Source: Cellvibrionaceae bacterium
GTDB taxonomy: Bacteria > Pseudomonadota > Gammaproteobacteria > Pseudomonadales > Cellvibrionaceae
Reading direction: 5' to 3'
Length of the DNA: 32,211 nucleotides
Assembly (NCBI GenBank): GCA_028281575.1
Contig: JANQJP010000003.1
Location: forward strand, 1-32,211
Shown here in pieces: positions 1-8,584 of this stretch. Position 1 is the stretch's first letter. Every line of letters begins with the position of its first letter. The translations under genes were made by a program, and so were the position numbers. A model generated the notes under the pieces. The model had not been told where the DNA came from. It was given only the letters and a program-made list of their open reading frames with translations, and did no database searches.

Positions 1-34
1 GATGTCGGTCATTGCCAGATATAAATCTGTTCAT
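1..34 (-). CDS. Probable IS transposase, N-terminal 11 codons only (runs off left edge)
   Basis: The minus strand has an ATG at 34 preceded by a purine-rich GGAAAAAG stretch, and reads MNRFISGNDRH before leaving the window. This resembles the opening of IS1182/IS5-like transposases, which often start M-x-R-F-(I/V)-x-G-x-x-R-x-Q. With only 11 residues this is a recognition by eye, not proof. If correct, the non-coding stretch to about 150 should hold the element's end. Confidence 0.35.
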   Translation of the reverse strand, partial: MNRFISGNDRH

Positions 35-296
35 TCTTTTTCCTTTCTTAGCTTTTTGCCTCACACCTGTTTGAATACGTTTTCACACAGCCTCGGTCGA
101 CTGCCGACAAATACGCCTATTCAAATTCATAACTCCAACAGAGCTTCCAATAACCCGTGAAAGCGTTCTTTTGCCTGGTGATCTTCCCTATCCGGCAAAC
201 CTGCTCATTTTTTCACCATGCGGAGGCATTAACAATACATTCACGTTGCTTTAGACACCTTTCTTTTAGGGTAAGACGCCGCAAGCAGTGTAGATA
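35..296. other. Intergenic stretch, no gene recognised
   Basis: I see no convincing reading frame here on either strand. It lies between the putative transposase start and the 3' end of the YcaQ-like gene, so it may contain the terminal repeat of the insertion sequence. The other copy of that repeat is outside the window, so the boundary cannot be set. Confidence 0.4.
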
Positions 297-1514
297 TCAC
301 GATAAAGCACTACGTAACGGTTTGGTAAAACGCTTAGGATGCACTTTACCCAAAGATACTGAGTCACAGTCCTGAAAATGACAGAACGCATTAATAGCGT
401 TTGCAAATGCACTGATGACCGCGTCTTCTTCAAAAATGTGTTTTTCCAAATAGAGCGACTTGATTTCCAAGCGACACGTTTTTCGGTGCGCTTTACAATC
501 CATTCGTCCAATAAATTCACCGCGGTAAAGCAGTGGCAGGCAGAAGTATCCATACTGGCGTTTGGGTTCTGGCACGTAGCACTCTAATTGGTAATCGTAT
601 TGAAACAGTGCTTTTAGTCGCTCACGCTGAATGACGCTGTTGTCAAAAGGAGAAAGAATTGACATACGGTTATTTAGCCGGGTGAGTTGGCGTTCCAGTG
701 CGCCCGCTTCTGTTATAAAAACTTCACCGTTGCTCAGCTGTATTTGTTCCAAAGTCTGCTGTGCGAGCCTTTCATTTACCAAAGTTTTCACGGCCTTTCT
801 TAGTTCAGGGTTTCGTCGTTGGTAAGTAAACCCTTTGAGTGAAGCAAGCCCGTGGCAGCGCAGTTGCTGGTTGACAATGTGCTCCGCAAATTCTTCCGCA
901 CTCGGCATCGTTGTATTTACATCAGATGGTAATACGCGTTCCGTAAGGTCATATGTTTTTTGGAAGCCATCGCGGTTGCATACCATTAAGTCGCCTTCCA
1001 TATACATTTGTTCCAGTGCCTTTTTGGCGGGTTTCCAATCCCACCAACCCATACGTTTTTTCGCTTGCGTATCCGTTTCTAAATCTCGGGAACGTATCGG
1101 CCCATCTGCACGTATGCGAGACAATAGTTCGTGCATATATTTTTTATCACGCGTTTTATACCAGTGGGTTTTGCCGCTTTTGATGGCATGCTTGTAGGGG
1201 AGTGAGAAACGAAAGTCGGCGATGGGCAATAACGCGGCGGCGTGTGTCCAATATTCAAAAATATCTTTTTTATAAAGCATTTGGTTAACAAAAGACGCTT
1301 TGAAATCGGGCACTCTGGAATAGAAAACATGGTTATGTGCCCGTTCCACCACCGATATTGTGTCGATCTGAACATAACCTATGTGATGAATTGCTTTGCG
1401 TGCAGCAGGCAGTCCTTTGCCAAAGGGAGCCATCTGCAACAATCCCTGCGACGCCAATGCAAGGCGACGTAAGCGCGCCAGGTCTTGTGGGTGCTTAATA
1501 TGGATAATTGTCAT
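297..1514 (-). CDS. YcaQ/AlkX-family winged-helix DNA glycosylase
   Basis: A 405-residue protein of the YcaQ family (formerly DUF1006, HTH_42), the normal length. Family members unhook interstrand DNA crosslinks and excise bulky alkylated bases by a monofunctional glycosylase reaction. The family's catalytic Q-x-D is visible near residue 50 (VQIDTISVVERAHNHV), followed by the WTHAA and RYYxxK-type winged-helix regions. It reads in the same direction as the Maf-type gene and begins 12 nt after that gene's stop, so the two are probably co-transcribed. The ATG at 1514 is the only start that keeps the conserved N-terminal helix. Family assignment is confident; substrate is inferred. Confidence 0.85.
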   Translation of the reverse strand: MTIIHIKHPQDLARLRRLALASQGLLQMAPFGKGLPAARKAIHHIGYVQIDTISVVERAHNHVFYSRVPDFKASFVNQMLYKKDIFEYWTHAAALLPIADFRFSLPYKHAIKSGKTHWYKTRDKKYMHELLSRIRADGPIRSRDLETDTQAKKRMGWWDWKPAKKALEQMYMEGDLMVCNRDGFQKTYDLTERVLPSDVNTTMPSAEEFAEHIVNQQLRCHGLASLKGFTYQRRNPELRKAVKTLVNERLAQQTLEQIQLSNGEVFITEAGALERQLTRLNNRMSILSPFDNSVIQRERLKALFQYDYQLECYVPEPKRQYGYFCLPLLYRGEFIGRMDCKAHRKTCRLEIKSLYLEKHIFEEDAVISAFANAINAFCHFQDCDSVSLGKVHPKRFTKPLRSALS

Positions 1515-1526
1515 AAGTAAGAAACT

Positions 1527-2105
1527 TCAGGGAACGGGTATACCGAGCTTTGATAGCGTTATGGCTGTCCACATAAGTGGGATGCCGATAATGGAGGTGT
1601 AATCCTCACATTCAATTTTTTCAAAAAGGCTGATACCAACCGCTTCAATACGGTACGATCCACAACATTGAAGCGGTTCATCGACGTCGATATATCCTTT
1701 AATTTGTTCGTCTGTCAGCTGGCGCATTTTCATTTTTGCAATGCACGTATGTATGTACACTTGACCATTACACATAATGGCCAACGAGGTAATCAGTTGG
1801 TGTTCGTTTCCAGCCAGAGACGTTAATTGTTTGAAGGCGTTTTCCTTTGTTTTAGGCTTGCTCAATACCAGGTTATTAAAGCTCGCGACCTGATCGCCAC
1901 CAATAACAATGGCGTCATTATTTTTTTCACTTATGGATTGCGCTTTTCGTAAAGAAAGCTCCCTAGATAATTGAACGTGATCCAAGCCTTTCTGCTTCAG
2001 CGGTTCTTCATCAACATTGGGTGACATAGCTTCAAAATTGAGGTTAAGTCGCTTTAACTGTTCCTTACGATAGATGGATGTGCTCGCTAGAATAATTTTT
2101 TTCAT
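1527..2105 (-). CDS. maf: Maf-family nucleotide pyrophosphatase, YceF (m7GTP) type
   Basis: About 192 residues. It opens with MKKIILASTSIYRKEQL, matching the Maf LASxSxxR nucleotide-binding motif, followed by VDEEP, IGGDQV and SKPKTKENA. The CCGSYRIEAVGISLFE segment matches the YceF subfamily, which hydrolyses 7-methyl-GTP, better than the dTTP/UTP subfamily. The frame is open upstream to 2282, but those residues are encoded by a palindromic repeat, so I start at the ATG at 2105. No clear Shine-Dalgarno precedes this ATG. The upstream region, containing the repeat, is shared with the divergent aminopeptidase gene. Confidence 0.88.
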   Translation of the reverse strand: MKKIILASTSIYRKEQLKRLNLNFEAMSPNVDEEPLKQKGLDHVQLSRELSLRKAQSISEKNNDAIVIGGDQVASFNNLVLSKPKTKENAFKQLTSLAGNEHQLITSLAIMCNGQVYIHTCIAKMKMRQLTDEQIKGYIDVDEPLQCCGSYRIEAVGISLFEKIECEDYTSIIGIPLMWTAITLSKLGIPVP

Positions 2106-2216
2106 TGTCAAAAAAACGCTTAAGTTTAAAAGAAATAAAGCATACAGACTTACTTGATGCCCCGCTCTTATCAAGAAGAAACCTTGCTCATCCTGACCCA
2201 GGCCCTGGGGGGTATT

Positions 2217-2290
2217 TCTGATTAATGGCAAACGGCTTCTGCGTAAGACCAAGCGCGCTCCGAGCCAGAAGTCATTTGCCATTAATCAGA
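2217..2290. repeat. 74-bp palindromic repeat (MITE/REP-like)
   Basis: Two 25-nt arms (2217-2241 and 2266-2290) match as inverted repeats at 23 of 25 positions around a 24-nt loop containing GCGTAAGACCAAG. The left arm plus loop recurs at 4524-4560 with four mismatches in 37. It lies between the divergent Maf and aminopeptidase genes, so it could affect either promoter. It is a repeat family rather than a terminator, since no T-run follows either arm. Confidence 0.8.
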
Positions 2291-2336
2291 GGTGCCCTAG
2301 AATACATAGCAGATATTCAGACCCTAGAGAGTCACC

Positions 2337-3689
2337 ATGTTTCATTTAGTTTACGGTCGTGAAGGCCACCCTATCACAATTATCAAAGACAGCCATTACG
2401 ATCAATGGTTATCGGAGCAATCGGCGTTTGTTCGCAATTGGCTGGTGCATTCTGGTTTTGAGGGTAAAGGTCATCGCCTTATTCCCAAGCAGGACGGTCA
2501 TTTGGATCGGGTTGTCGTAGTCGTCGAAGATACCCATTCCGTATGGCAATTATCGGATGTGGCGAAGGCATTGCCTAAAGCGCCCTTTTATCTCGAGGGG
2601 GGTTCAGAACAGCTGTCGGCGGCCGCGCTGGGGTGGGTGCTGGGTCAGTATCAGTTTACCGAATATAAAGCCGGCGACGATCGCGCCACCTTATATATTA
2701 ATGACGAAGCCGTTGTTAACAATGTAAGCGCGCTGGCGAAAGGCGTCATCTTAACCCGCGACCTGGTGAATACACCGGCGGGCGATATGATGCCGGAGCA
2801 ACTGTCGATGGCAATGCAAACACTTGCGCGTGAATATGACGCGCAATTTTCAGAAATTGTTGGCGATGCCTTGCTCGCGGAAAACTTTCCCACTATCCAT
2901 ATGGTTGGGCGAGCGTCGGATCACGCACCGCGTTTGTTGGAACTTAACTGGGGCGACGAGTCGGCACCGAAACTATGCTTGGTCGGTAAAGGCGTTTGTT
3001 TTGATAGCGGTGGCTTGGATTTAAAGCCCACTGCCGGCATGCGCCTGATGAAAAAGGATATGGGTGGTGGTGCTCATGTGCTTGGCCTGGCAGCCGTGAT
3101 CATGGCGAAATCGCTACCGGTTCGTTTACAGGTACTGATACCGGCGGTCGAAAACGCCGTATCCGGTAACGCGTTTCGCCCTGGTGATATCGTCACCACA
3201 CGTAAAGGGTTAACAGTTGAAATTGATAACACTGATGCCGAAGGCCGCTTAGTCTTGTGCGACGCATTGGCTTTAGCAGACGACGATCAACCGGATTTAA
3301 TTATTGATTTCGCCACCTTAACCGGTGCTGCACGTGTGGCGCTTGGTTTGGAAGTGCCGGGGTTTTACAGCACCGATGATGCTTTCGCTTCTGATTTGAT
3401 GAACGCAGGAGAAACGGAAGAAGACAACGTTTGGCGGCTGCCGTTACATCAACCCTATGCCTCGTATATGAAGGGGTCTATTTCAGATTTGGTGAATTCG
3501 GCTTCTACAGGCATGGGCGGCTCAATTACAGCGGCGTTATATCTGCAAAAGTTTGTTGAAAACAGCCCGTGGGTGCATTTTGATGTCGGTGCCTGGAATG
3601 ATCGCGCGAGGCCGGGTCGGCCAAAGGGTGGTGAAGCAATGGGCTTGCGAGCGGTCTTTAAAGCACTGGAAAAGCGTTATTCTTCTTAG
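2337..3689 (+). CDS. M17 leucyl aminopeptidase family protein
   Basis: A 450-residue cytosolic dizinc/dimanganese aminopeptidase that removes N-terminal residues from peptides. The C-terminal catalytic domain carries the family landmarks: VGKGVCFDSGGLDLKP at residues 216-231 (Lys and Asp ligands), MKKDMGGGAH near 238-247, and the signature NTDAEGRL at 298-305 with its metal-binding Asp and Glu and the catalytic Arg. The N-terminal domain is short, as in the PepB-like branch rather than PepA. It is monocistronic and divergent from the Maf gene. The start at 2337 gives a full-length domain. Peptide preference cannot be read from sequence. Confidence 0.93.
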   Translation: MFHLVYGREGHPITIIKDSHYDQWLSEQSAFVRNWLVHSGFEGKGHRLIPKQDGHLDRVVVVVEDTHSVWQLSDVAKALPKAPFYLEGGSEQLSAAALGWVLGQYQFTEYKAGDDRATLYINDEAVVNNVSALAKGVILTRDLVNTPAGDMMPEQLSMAMQTLAREYDAQFSEIVGDALLAENFPTIHMVGRASDHAPRLLELNWGDESAPKLCLVGKGVCFDSGGLDLKPTAGMRLMKKDMGGGAHVLGLAAVIMAKSLPVRLQVLIPAVENAVSGNAFRPGDIVTTRKGLTVEIDNTDAEGRLVLCDALALADDDQPDLIIDFATLTGAARVALGLEVPGFYSTDDAFASDLMNAGETEEDNVWRLPLHQPYASYMKGSISDLVNSASTGMGGSITAALYLQKFVENSPWVHFDVGAWNDRARPGRPKGGEAMGLRAVFKALEKRYSS

Positions 3690-3769
3690 GGCTTGTCCCT
3701 AGCGCTTCGAGCAAACGAATAAAACCAAGACAGGAAAACGCCTAAAAGATTTTGACGCTACACACCGGA

Positions 3770-3803
3770 GACCCGTTAAAGAATTGTCAGTTTTTAGCGG
3801 GTC
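3770..3803. terminator. Hairpin between convergent aminopeptidase and metallothionein genes
   Basis: The arms GACCCGTTAAA (3770-3780) and TTTAGCGGGTC (3793-3803) pair with one G-T position around a 12-nt loop. It lies between two convergent genes, 12 nt beyond the metallothionein stop. The T-run is weak on both sides, so this is a candidate bidirectional terminator. Confidence 0.5.
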
Positions 3804-3814
3804 TTTAGCAATGC

Positions 3815-3943
3815 TTAGCAGCAATCTTTGTCTTGACAACAGCTACCGCAAACACAGCCCTTACTACATTCACAGTGCTCCGTATTACAGCAGCACTTTG
3901 CCTCATTGCTATTTTGTTCGCAGCATTCACATATATCTTTCAT
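3815..3943 (-). CDS. Small cysteine-rich metallothionein-like protein (42 aa)
   Basis: The 42-residue product has 14 cysteines at 5, 7, 8, 17, 18, 19, 24, 26, 30, 32, 35, 36, 41 and 42. They form CxC, CC and CCC clusters with no aromatic residues, as expected of a metallothionein that chelates soft metals in the cytosol. A GGGAGAAG Shine-Dalgarno stands just upstream of the ATG. It follows the MerR-type regulator by 30 nt on the same strand, so both are probably read from the MerR operator-promoter. It is shorter than SmtA/BmtA-type proteins and I do not assign it to a numbered family. Its metal is probably Hg, Cd, Zn or Cu, inferred from the regulator. Confidence 0.78.
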   Translation of the reverse strand: MKDICECCEQNSNEAKCCCNTEHCECSKGCVCGSCCQDKDCC

Positions 3944-3973
3944 AGCACTTCTCCCATCGGGTTTAGATGATGC

Positions 3974-4432
3974 TCAACTGGACTTGTTACAACACTCCCA
4001 GTCATTCTCAAAACACTCAACTATCTCGCAAGCATTAGATTTTCTAGCGTCAGACTCGCAGGCATCAGGCGTATCAGTGCCGCACGCGTCTAAAAATTTC
4101 TTTAAAGCGCTCACAACGTTTGTGAGGTCAGCAATTTTTTGCTCGACCTCCTGAATTTTGTGCCCAGCTTTCTGTTGAATCACTTGCCTGGCATCACTGG
4201 TGCAGGTGTCCAGCATCAGAAAGTCTTTAATTTCTTCTAAAGTAAACCCAATTTCCTGGGCTTTCTTTATCAGGCGAATACGCTTTATGTCGTCTTCAGA
4301 GTAATAACGAAAACCTCCGGATTTAGGCGGTTGCGTGATAATGCCTTTTCGTTCGTAAAAACGAATGGTTTCAGTCCCAACATTTGCGCGTTTTGCAAGT
4401 ACGCCAATCGTAATAGGAGCTTGCTCGTTCAT
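3974..4432 (-). CDS. MerR-family heavy-metal-responsive regulator with cysteine-rich tail
   Basis: A 152-residue MerR-type activator/repressor. The winged helix spans about residues 7-75 (ITIGVLAKRANVGTETIRFY, then GGFRYYSEDD), followed by the dimerisation coiled coil. Metal-site cysteines at 77, 117 and 125 sit almost as in mercury-responsive MerR (82, 117, 126). Beyond them is a tail with four more cysteines at 135, 140, 147 and 148, unusual for the family. I start at the ATG at 4432; the ATG at 4438 is equally possible and would make a nearly leaderless transcript. The frame is open further up to 4498, but those residues overlap the promoter. It probably controls itself and the metallothionein. 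The metal is uncertain. Confidence 0.85.
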   Translation of the reverse strand: MNEQAPITIGVLAKRANVGTETIRFYERKGIITQPPKSGGFRYYSEDDIKRIRLIKKAQEIGFTLEEIKDFLMLDTCTSDARQVIQQKAGHKIQEVEQKIADLTNVVSALKKFLDACGTDTPDACESDARKSNACEIVECFENDWECCNKSS

Positions 4433-4445
4433 CGTCATATTTCCC

Positions 4446-4477
4446 AGTCTAGAGCCTGTACTATGGTACGGAGTCAA
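4446..4477 (-). promoter_or_regulatory. MerR-type operator-promoter for merR-metallothionein
   Basis: On the minus strand TTGACT (4477-4472) is separated from a TAGACT -10 (4451-4446) by 20 nt, the over-long spacer typical of MerR-controlled promoters. Within it lies the dyad CCGTAC-CATA-GTACAGG. TTGACTCCGTAC followed by a GTAC half-site closely resembles the mercury-resistance operator. The transcription start would fall at or just before the merR ATG. Confidence 0.75.
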
Positions 4478-4516
4478 GTTTTTATTATAGGATTCCACTG
4501 CTGTCCTGTTAGCTTA

Positions 4517-4727
4517 AGGCACCTCAGAATAATGGCAAATGGCTTCTGCGTGAGACCAAGGCCGAGATATGGATAGGGCTGGTATTGGAGACACGCCGTG
4601 AAAACATCCATGTTGGCTCGGCACCAGCATCTCGACCAACTGCTCCTGCGTTGTTCTAACACCCGCCATCCTTGGCGGAGCATGCTGGTGACGGTCTCCA
4701 ATACCAGTTCCCTATCCATATCTCTCA
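4517..4727. repeat. Composite palindromic repeat element between merR and selO
   Basis: The left part (4517-4560) is a copy of the half-repeat seen at 2217-2253. It is followed by 29-nt and 31-nt inverted arms (4564-4592 and 4694-4724) enclosing a hairpin core. The core reads TGCTCCTGCGTTGTTCTAAC followed by a 6-bp stem CCGCCA/TGGCGG with loop TCCT (4663-4678). The same core with different stems recurs at 17781-17816 and 17941-17976. Reading frames crossing it are not genes. Confidence 0.75.
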
Positions 4728-4828
4728 GAATTAACCGGGCAGCAGTAAAAGGATGCTTAAATTCTATTGGAAAAGCCCTTAGTAGAAAGGCTCGAGCGGC
4801 GGAGCATTGCCGCAATTTTCATTCAAAA

Positions 4829-6532
4829 TCAAGATGAACAGCTATAATGCGACACACCACCCGCGTTAAAAAACGCTTTGGGTTTTAAGCAATAGTATTT
4901 GTCTTCTACTTCTGAGGACTGCTCGTCATAAGGATGGCTCAGCACTTCTTGAAGCTCTTTAACCAGCGTGTAATCACCCTGCATGGCGTGTTGGTAGGCA
5001 GGCACAACCAGCCACTCGCGCCAGGTGTATTTTGGATTAGCGAGTTTCATTTTTTTGGATACCGCCGATAAATCGCTACCGGCACTTATTAGATCGCGCC
5101 AGCTTTTCAGCCAAGATTCCCATTGGTCGTCGAGTGTTTGTGAGGTTTTAACGTAGAAGCTCTTTTTTAACGCTGAGATATCGTCGGGTATTTGGGATAA
5201 CTCACGGAAGAAAATGGTGTAATCCACTTCTGAACGGGTCATAAGCTGCATTAGTTGTTTAAATAGTTTTGCGTTAAATTCAGCGAGACCGAGTTTGGCC
5301 GTCCACATTAGTTGAATTTGGTTTTGCATCTCTTCGGCGAAACCGCGACGTACTTGGTCGAAGTGTTCTAAAGCTTCAGCATTTTCTGCGATTAACGGTC
5401 GCACAGCTGTCCAAAACATATGAAAATTTGCTTCGGCGGCCGCGGGCTGATTAAAGAATGAAAAATGCTGGCCGCCGCCTGTCCAAGGCTGAAATTCAGG
5501 GTCAAAAATTTCACAAAAACCAAATGGGCCGTAGTCAAGCGTAAAGCCACCAGCGGCGCAGTTGTCACTATTAAAATTACCCTGGCAGTAACCGACACGA
5601 AGCCAATTAGCCACCAATGACGTAAGGCGTTGGCGAAATAGTTTAGCTAACGCAATTAATTGATCTGCAAAACCTAGGTTTTGATCAATATCGTTAAGGT
5701 ATTCTCTTTCAATCAGATGTATAACTATCGCACGCAATTCTTCTAATGCTGTTGGATGCGCATGACTGCGCACGCGGCGGGCAAATAATTCCAGTTGACC
5801 AACACGCAAAAAAGACGGAGCAACGCGCGTTGAAATCGCCACCGGATTATCCATTCGTATATCTGGATCACCTGAGCGGGAACCTTCGGAGTACCACGGT
5901 CGGCTAACGGTTTCAAATTTAGACACATACAGTGTTAAAGAGCGCGATGTTGGCACACCTAAGGCCTGCATAAATTCCTGTGCGAGAAATTCACGTACAC
6001 TAGAACGCAGCACGGCGCGTCCATCGGCACCGCGGCAATAAGGCGTGGGGCCACCGCCTTTTAATTGCATTTCCCAGCGTTTGCCATTAAGTATTCCCTC
6101 AAACACGGATATGGCCCGACCATCGCCATAACCATTACCTGTACCAAAGGGACACTGTTGATTGTATTCGGTACCGTAAATGGACAAGGCATAGCCCGTC
6201 GCCCAACCAACATGACGCATAGGCGCGCGCGCGGCAGAAATATCACCGGAAAATATTCGGCGAAAGTCGTCATCTAAAGCCAGTTCGTCACTCAAACCAA
6301 GTTCATTAAAAAACGTGCGGCTATGGCTTACATATTCCGGCTCAGGAAGCGGCGTAGGTGTTACAGGCACGAAATGACCAGAAAACACCTGGCGGGCTCG
6401 GTGATCATCACCATCGCTTCTCGCATCAGGGTCAGCATGTAAATTATCCATCAGAGAATAATCCGCCAACTGTACAAACTCATCAAAAGTTGTCATGTGA
6501 GTTTTGACCAATGGTTTAAATGGGTGTGTCAT
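4829..6532 (-). CDS. selO: SelO-family protein adenylyltransferase (pseudokinase fold)
   Basis: A 567-residue SelO protein. The family transfers AMP from ATP to Ser, Thr or Tyr residues of proteins and is linked to oxidative-stress defence. Visible are the nucleotide-binding stretch [20 protein letters not shown] (about 156-175), [11 protein letters not shown] (314-324) and the metal-binding DYG (333-335). The C terminus ends Cys-Ser-Ser, the place where eukaryotic forms carry selenocysteine. The CQGNFNSDN form differs from the CHGxxNTDN of E. coli SelO and fits a longer-loop branch. Start: the ATG at 6532 has TGAGG 10 nt upstream; an internal ATG at 6496 is possible. Confidence 0.9.
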   Translation of the reverse strand: MTHPFKPLVKTHMTTFDEFVQLADYSLMDNLHADPDARSDGDDHRARQVFSGHFVPVTPTPLPEPEYVSHSRTFFNELGLSDELALDDDFRRIFSGDISAARAPMRHVGWATGYALSIYGTEYNQQCPFGTGNGYGDGRAISVFEGILNGKRWEMQLKGGGPTPYCRGADGRAVLRSSVREFLAQEFMQALGVPTSRSLTLYVSKFETVSRPWYSEGSRSGDPDIRMDNPVAISTRVAPSFLRVGQLELFARRVRSHAHPTALEELRAIVIHLIEREYLNDIDQNLGFADQLIALAKLFRQRLTSLVANWLRVGYCQGNFNSDNCAAGGFTLDYGPFGFCEIFDPEFQPWTGGGQHFSFFNQPAAAEANFHMFWTAVRPLIAENAEALEHFDQVRRGFAEEMQNQIQLMWTAKLGLAEFNAKLFKQLMQLMTRSEVDYTIFFRELSQIPDDISALKKSFYVKTSQTLDDQWESWLKSWRDLISAGSDLSAVSKKMKLANPKYTWREWLVVPAYQHAMQGDYTLVKELQEVLSHPYDEQSSEVEDKYYCLKPKAFFNAGGVSHYSCSS

Positions 6533-6621
6533 TCGAGTAAAACCTCATAACTGACGCTAATGCTATGCTTTTCTTCAAAGCTGCCGCTTGAGCTATGCCT
6601 TAAAACTAAACACGAAAAAAT

Positions 6622-8523
6622 TTATTCGTCTCGGGCGTTGAGTATCGCTTCTATTTCATCCATCACCGCGTCCATGCGGTCGATAACCGCGTTGTAGGGC
6701 GCTGGGCTTGTCATATCGAGACCGGCATTTTTTAGGATTTCAACGGGGTAGTCTGAACCACCCGCCTTGAGAAAATCGAGATAAATCTCACGGGCTTTAT
6801 CATCACCGGATTTCATTTGATCCACAAAATAGGCTGCGCCTGCGATCGAGGTGGCGTATTGATAAACGTAGAAGTTGTAATAGAAGTGTGGGATATAGGC
6901 CCACTCGATCATTTCACGTTCAGTAATTTTCAAAACGCCTTGTTCATGGCCGTGATAACGCTTCAGAATTTCACCATATATTTCTGTCATGCGAGGCCCG
7001 GTCAACGCCTTGCCCTGCTCCACCTCTTCGTGAATGGCCAGCTCAAATTCTGAGAACATCACCTGACGATAGAACGTCCCGCGCATTTGCTCCAACGCAT
7101 AGCCCAGATAAAACAGACGCTCTTCCTCATTCGCCGCCTGTTCTAGCATGTGCTCCTGCAATAATATTTCCTTTGCGATGGCCGCAATCTCGGTAGTAAA
7201 AGTGGAGAAGTCGGCAAGTTCAAAGGGCTGGTTTTCGTTTGTGAGTACCTGGTGCATCGCATGCCCCCATTCGTGGGCATAAGTTGATGCGTTGTTGAAT
7301 GTGTCCTGATGATTTAAGAGTATGAGTGGGTGTACGTCATACGCCGCCCCGGACATGTATGCGCCAGAACGTTTGCCCTTCTGGGGATACACATGCATCC
7401 AACGTTCAAGCGAAGCTTTGGCGAATTTTTCTGAAAACTCGGGCCCAAGGACATTAACCGAGGCCAGCATATAATCGCGCGTAAGATCGATGGGGAAAGT
7501 TAAATCCGTCTCTACCAAATCGGGGTAAATATCGTGATATCCCAAGTCTTCCACGCCCAGCATACGCGCACGCAGTTTGAAATAGCGATGTAGCACATCA
7601 ATCCGGTCGTTCGTTACCTGCACTAAGGTTCGATAAACTTTTTCTGGAATATTATCGCCAGACAAAAAATACTGCAGCGTGTTTTCATATTTGCGCGCTT
7701 TAACCATGGCAACATTGGCCTGAACTTCACCGTTCAATGTCGCACCAAAGGTACTCTCAAAATCTTTATACTTGCCCCAAAAAGCATCGAAAACAGCGAT
7801 ACGATCTTCACGATCAGGGTCCGCGCGATGCAACACATAACCGGCATTGGTTAAATGCGCCTCGGTTCCATCACTCAATGTAATTCGGGGCCATTCGATT
7901 TCCGCATTCACGAGAATATCACGGGCACTTTGCGATGCAGAAAGCGCTGTTCCCACCAGGGAAAGGGCTTCTTCCGTTTCCGGTGCAAGAACATGCGCAC
8001 CCTGGCGCAAGGTATTTCTCAAAAACAACGCGTGCTTATCGAGGCCCGGCTCTTTCTTAATAAATTTTTCTATTCGGCGCTCACCCAATGCAACAATCTC
8101 AGGCGCCAGGAAGCTTCGCGCCGCACTGGCAGCTTGGTAAAGGGCCTGAAGTCGTCCAACCATCGCCTGCCCTTCTGGATCACCTAAATTGGTATTGCGT
8201 AAATTAGAAGCGTAAGTCCAGACACGCAGTAAATCCTTTGAAAAGGCCGATTGGGCATCCAGCGCGTTAAGAAGCGTTTCAGCATTGCGGCCAAGCTTCC
8301 CTTCATACTTTTTAAGACTGTCAATTTCACCGCGCAGGCGTTCGAGTTCCGCTTCCCAGTCCGCTTTGGAGGTATAGAAGCTCGTCAAATCCCACATATA
8401 CTTTTCATCTACAGCTGAGGTTTTTGCATCTTGAGCCTGTGCCGACCCGACAATAATCGCCAACGCCAATGCACTTGTGCGCGCCAGTCTCACAATCGTA
8501 AATTTAAAATCTTTTTTTATCAT
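6622..8523 (-). CDS. pepF: M3B oligoendopeptidase F family, with signal peptide
   Basis: A 633-residue zinc metallopeptidase of the PepF type, cleaving short peptides. An N-terminal signal peptide (hydrophobic stretch about 15-28, cleavage likely after AQA near 30) places it in the periplasm, unlike the cytosolic PepF of lactic bacteria. The zinc site is HEWGH at 417-421, with the downstream glutamate near 445 in FTTEIAAIAKE. The upstream M3B domain is complete. Start: ATG at 8523, with AGAGGAC at good spacing. It lies about 90 nt upstream of selO and 60 nt after the aspartoacylase gene, all on the minus strand. A role in peptide scavenging is inferred. Confidence 0.92.
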   Translation of the reverse strand: MIKKDFKFTIVRLARTSALALAIIVGSAQAQDAKTSAVDEKYMWDLTSFYTSKADWEAELERLRGEIDSLKKYEGKLGRNAETLLNALDAQSAFSKDLLRVWTYASNLRNTNLGDPEGQAMVGRLQALYQAASAARSFLAPEIVALGERRIEKFIKKEPGLDKHALFLRNTLRQGAHVLAPETEEALSLVGTALSASQSARDILVNAEIEWPRITLSDGTEAHLTNAGYVLHRADPDREDRIAVFDAFWGKYKDFESTFGATLNGEVQANVAMVKARKYENTLQYFLSGDNIPEKVYRTLVQVTNDRIDVLHRYFKLRARMLGVEDLGYHDIYPDLVETDLTFPIDLTRDYMLASVNVLGPEFSEKFAKASLERWMHVYPQKGKRSGAYMSGAAYDVHPLILLNHQDTFNNASTYAHEWGHAMHQVLTNENQPFELADFSTFTTEIAAIAKEILLQEHMLEQAANEEERLFYLGYALEQMRGTFYRQVMFSEFELAIHEEVEQGKALTGPRMTEIYGEILKRYHGHEQGVLKITEREMIEWAYIPHFYYNFYVYQYATSIAGAAYFVDQMKSGDDKAREIYLDFLKAGGSDYPVEILKNAGLDMTSPAPYNAVIDRMDAVMDEIEAILNARDE

Positions 8524-8584
8524 CTTGTCCTCTGTTTAAAAATCGTCTGGCATTTATCGGCAGACGTGTTTAATTCATTCGTGA

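Noticed and set aside
157-375. Plus-strand 72-codon frame near the left edge
   Set aside because: It overlaps the YcaQ-like 3' end, and its Cys/His/Arg-rich composition is typical of an antisense shadow.
2106-2282. N-terminal extension of the Maf-type gene
   Set aside because: The extra 59 codons are encoded by the palindromic repeat, and Maf proteins begin at the LASxSxxR segment just after the ATG at 2105.
4474-4815. Minus-strand 113-codon frame between merR and selO
   Set aside because: It crosses the composite repeat and resembles no protein; no ribosome site.
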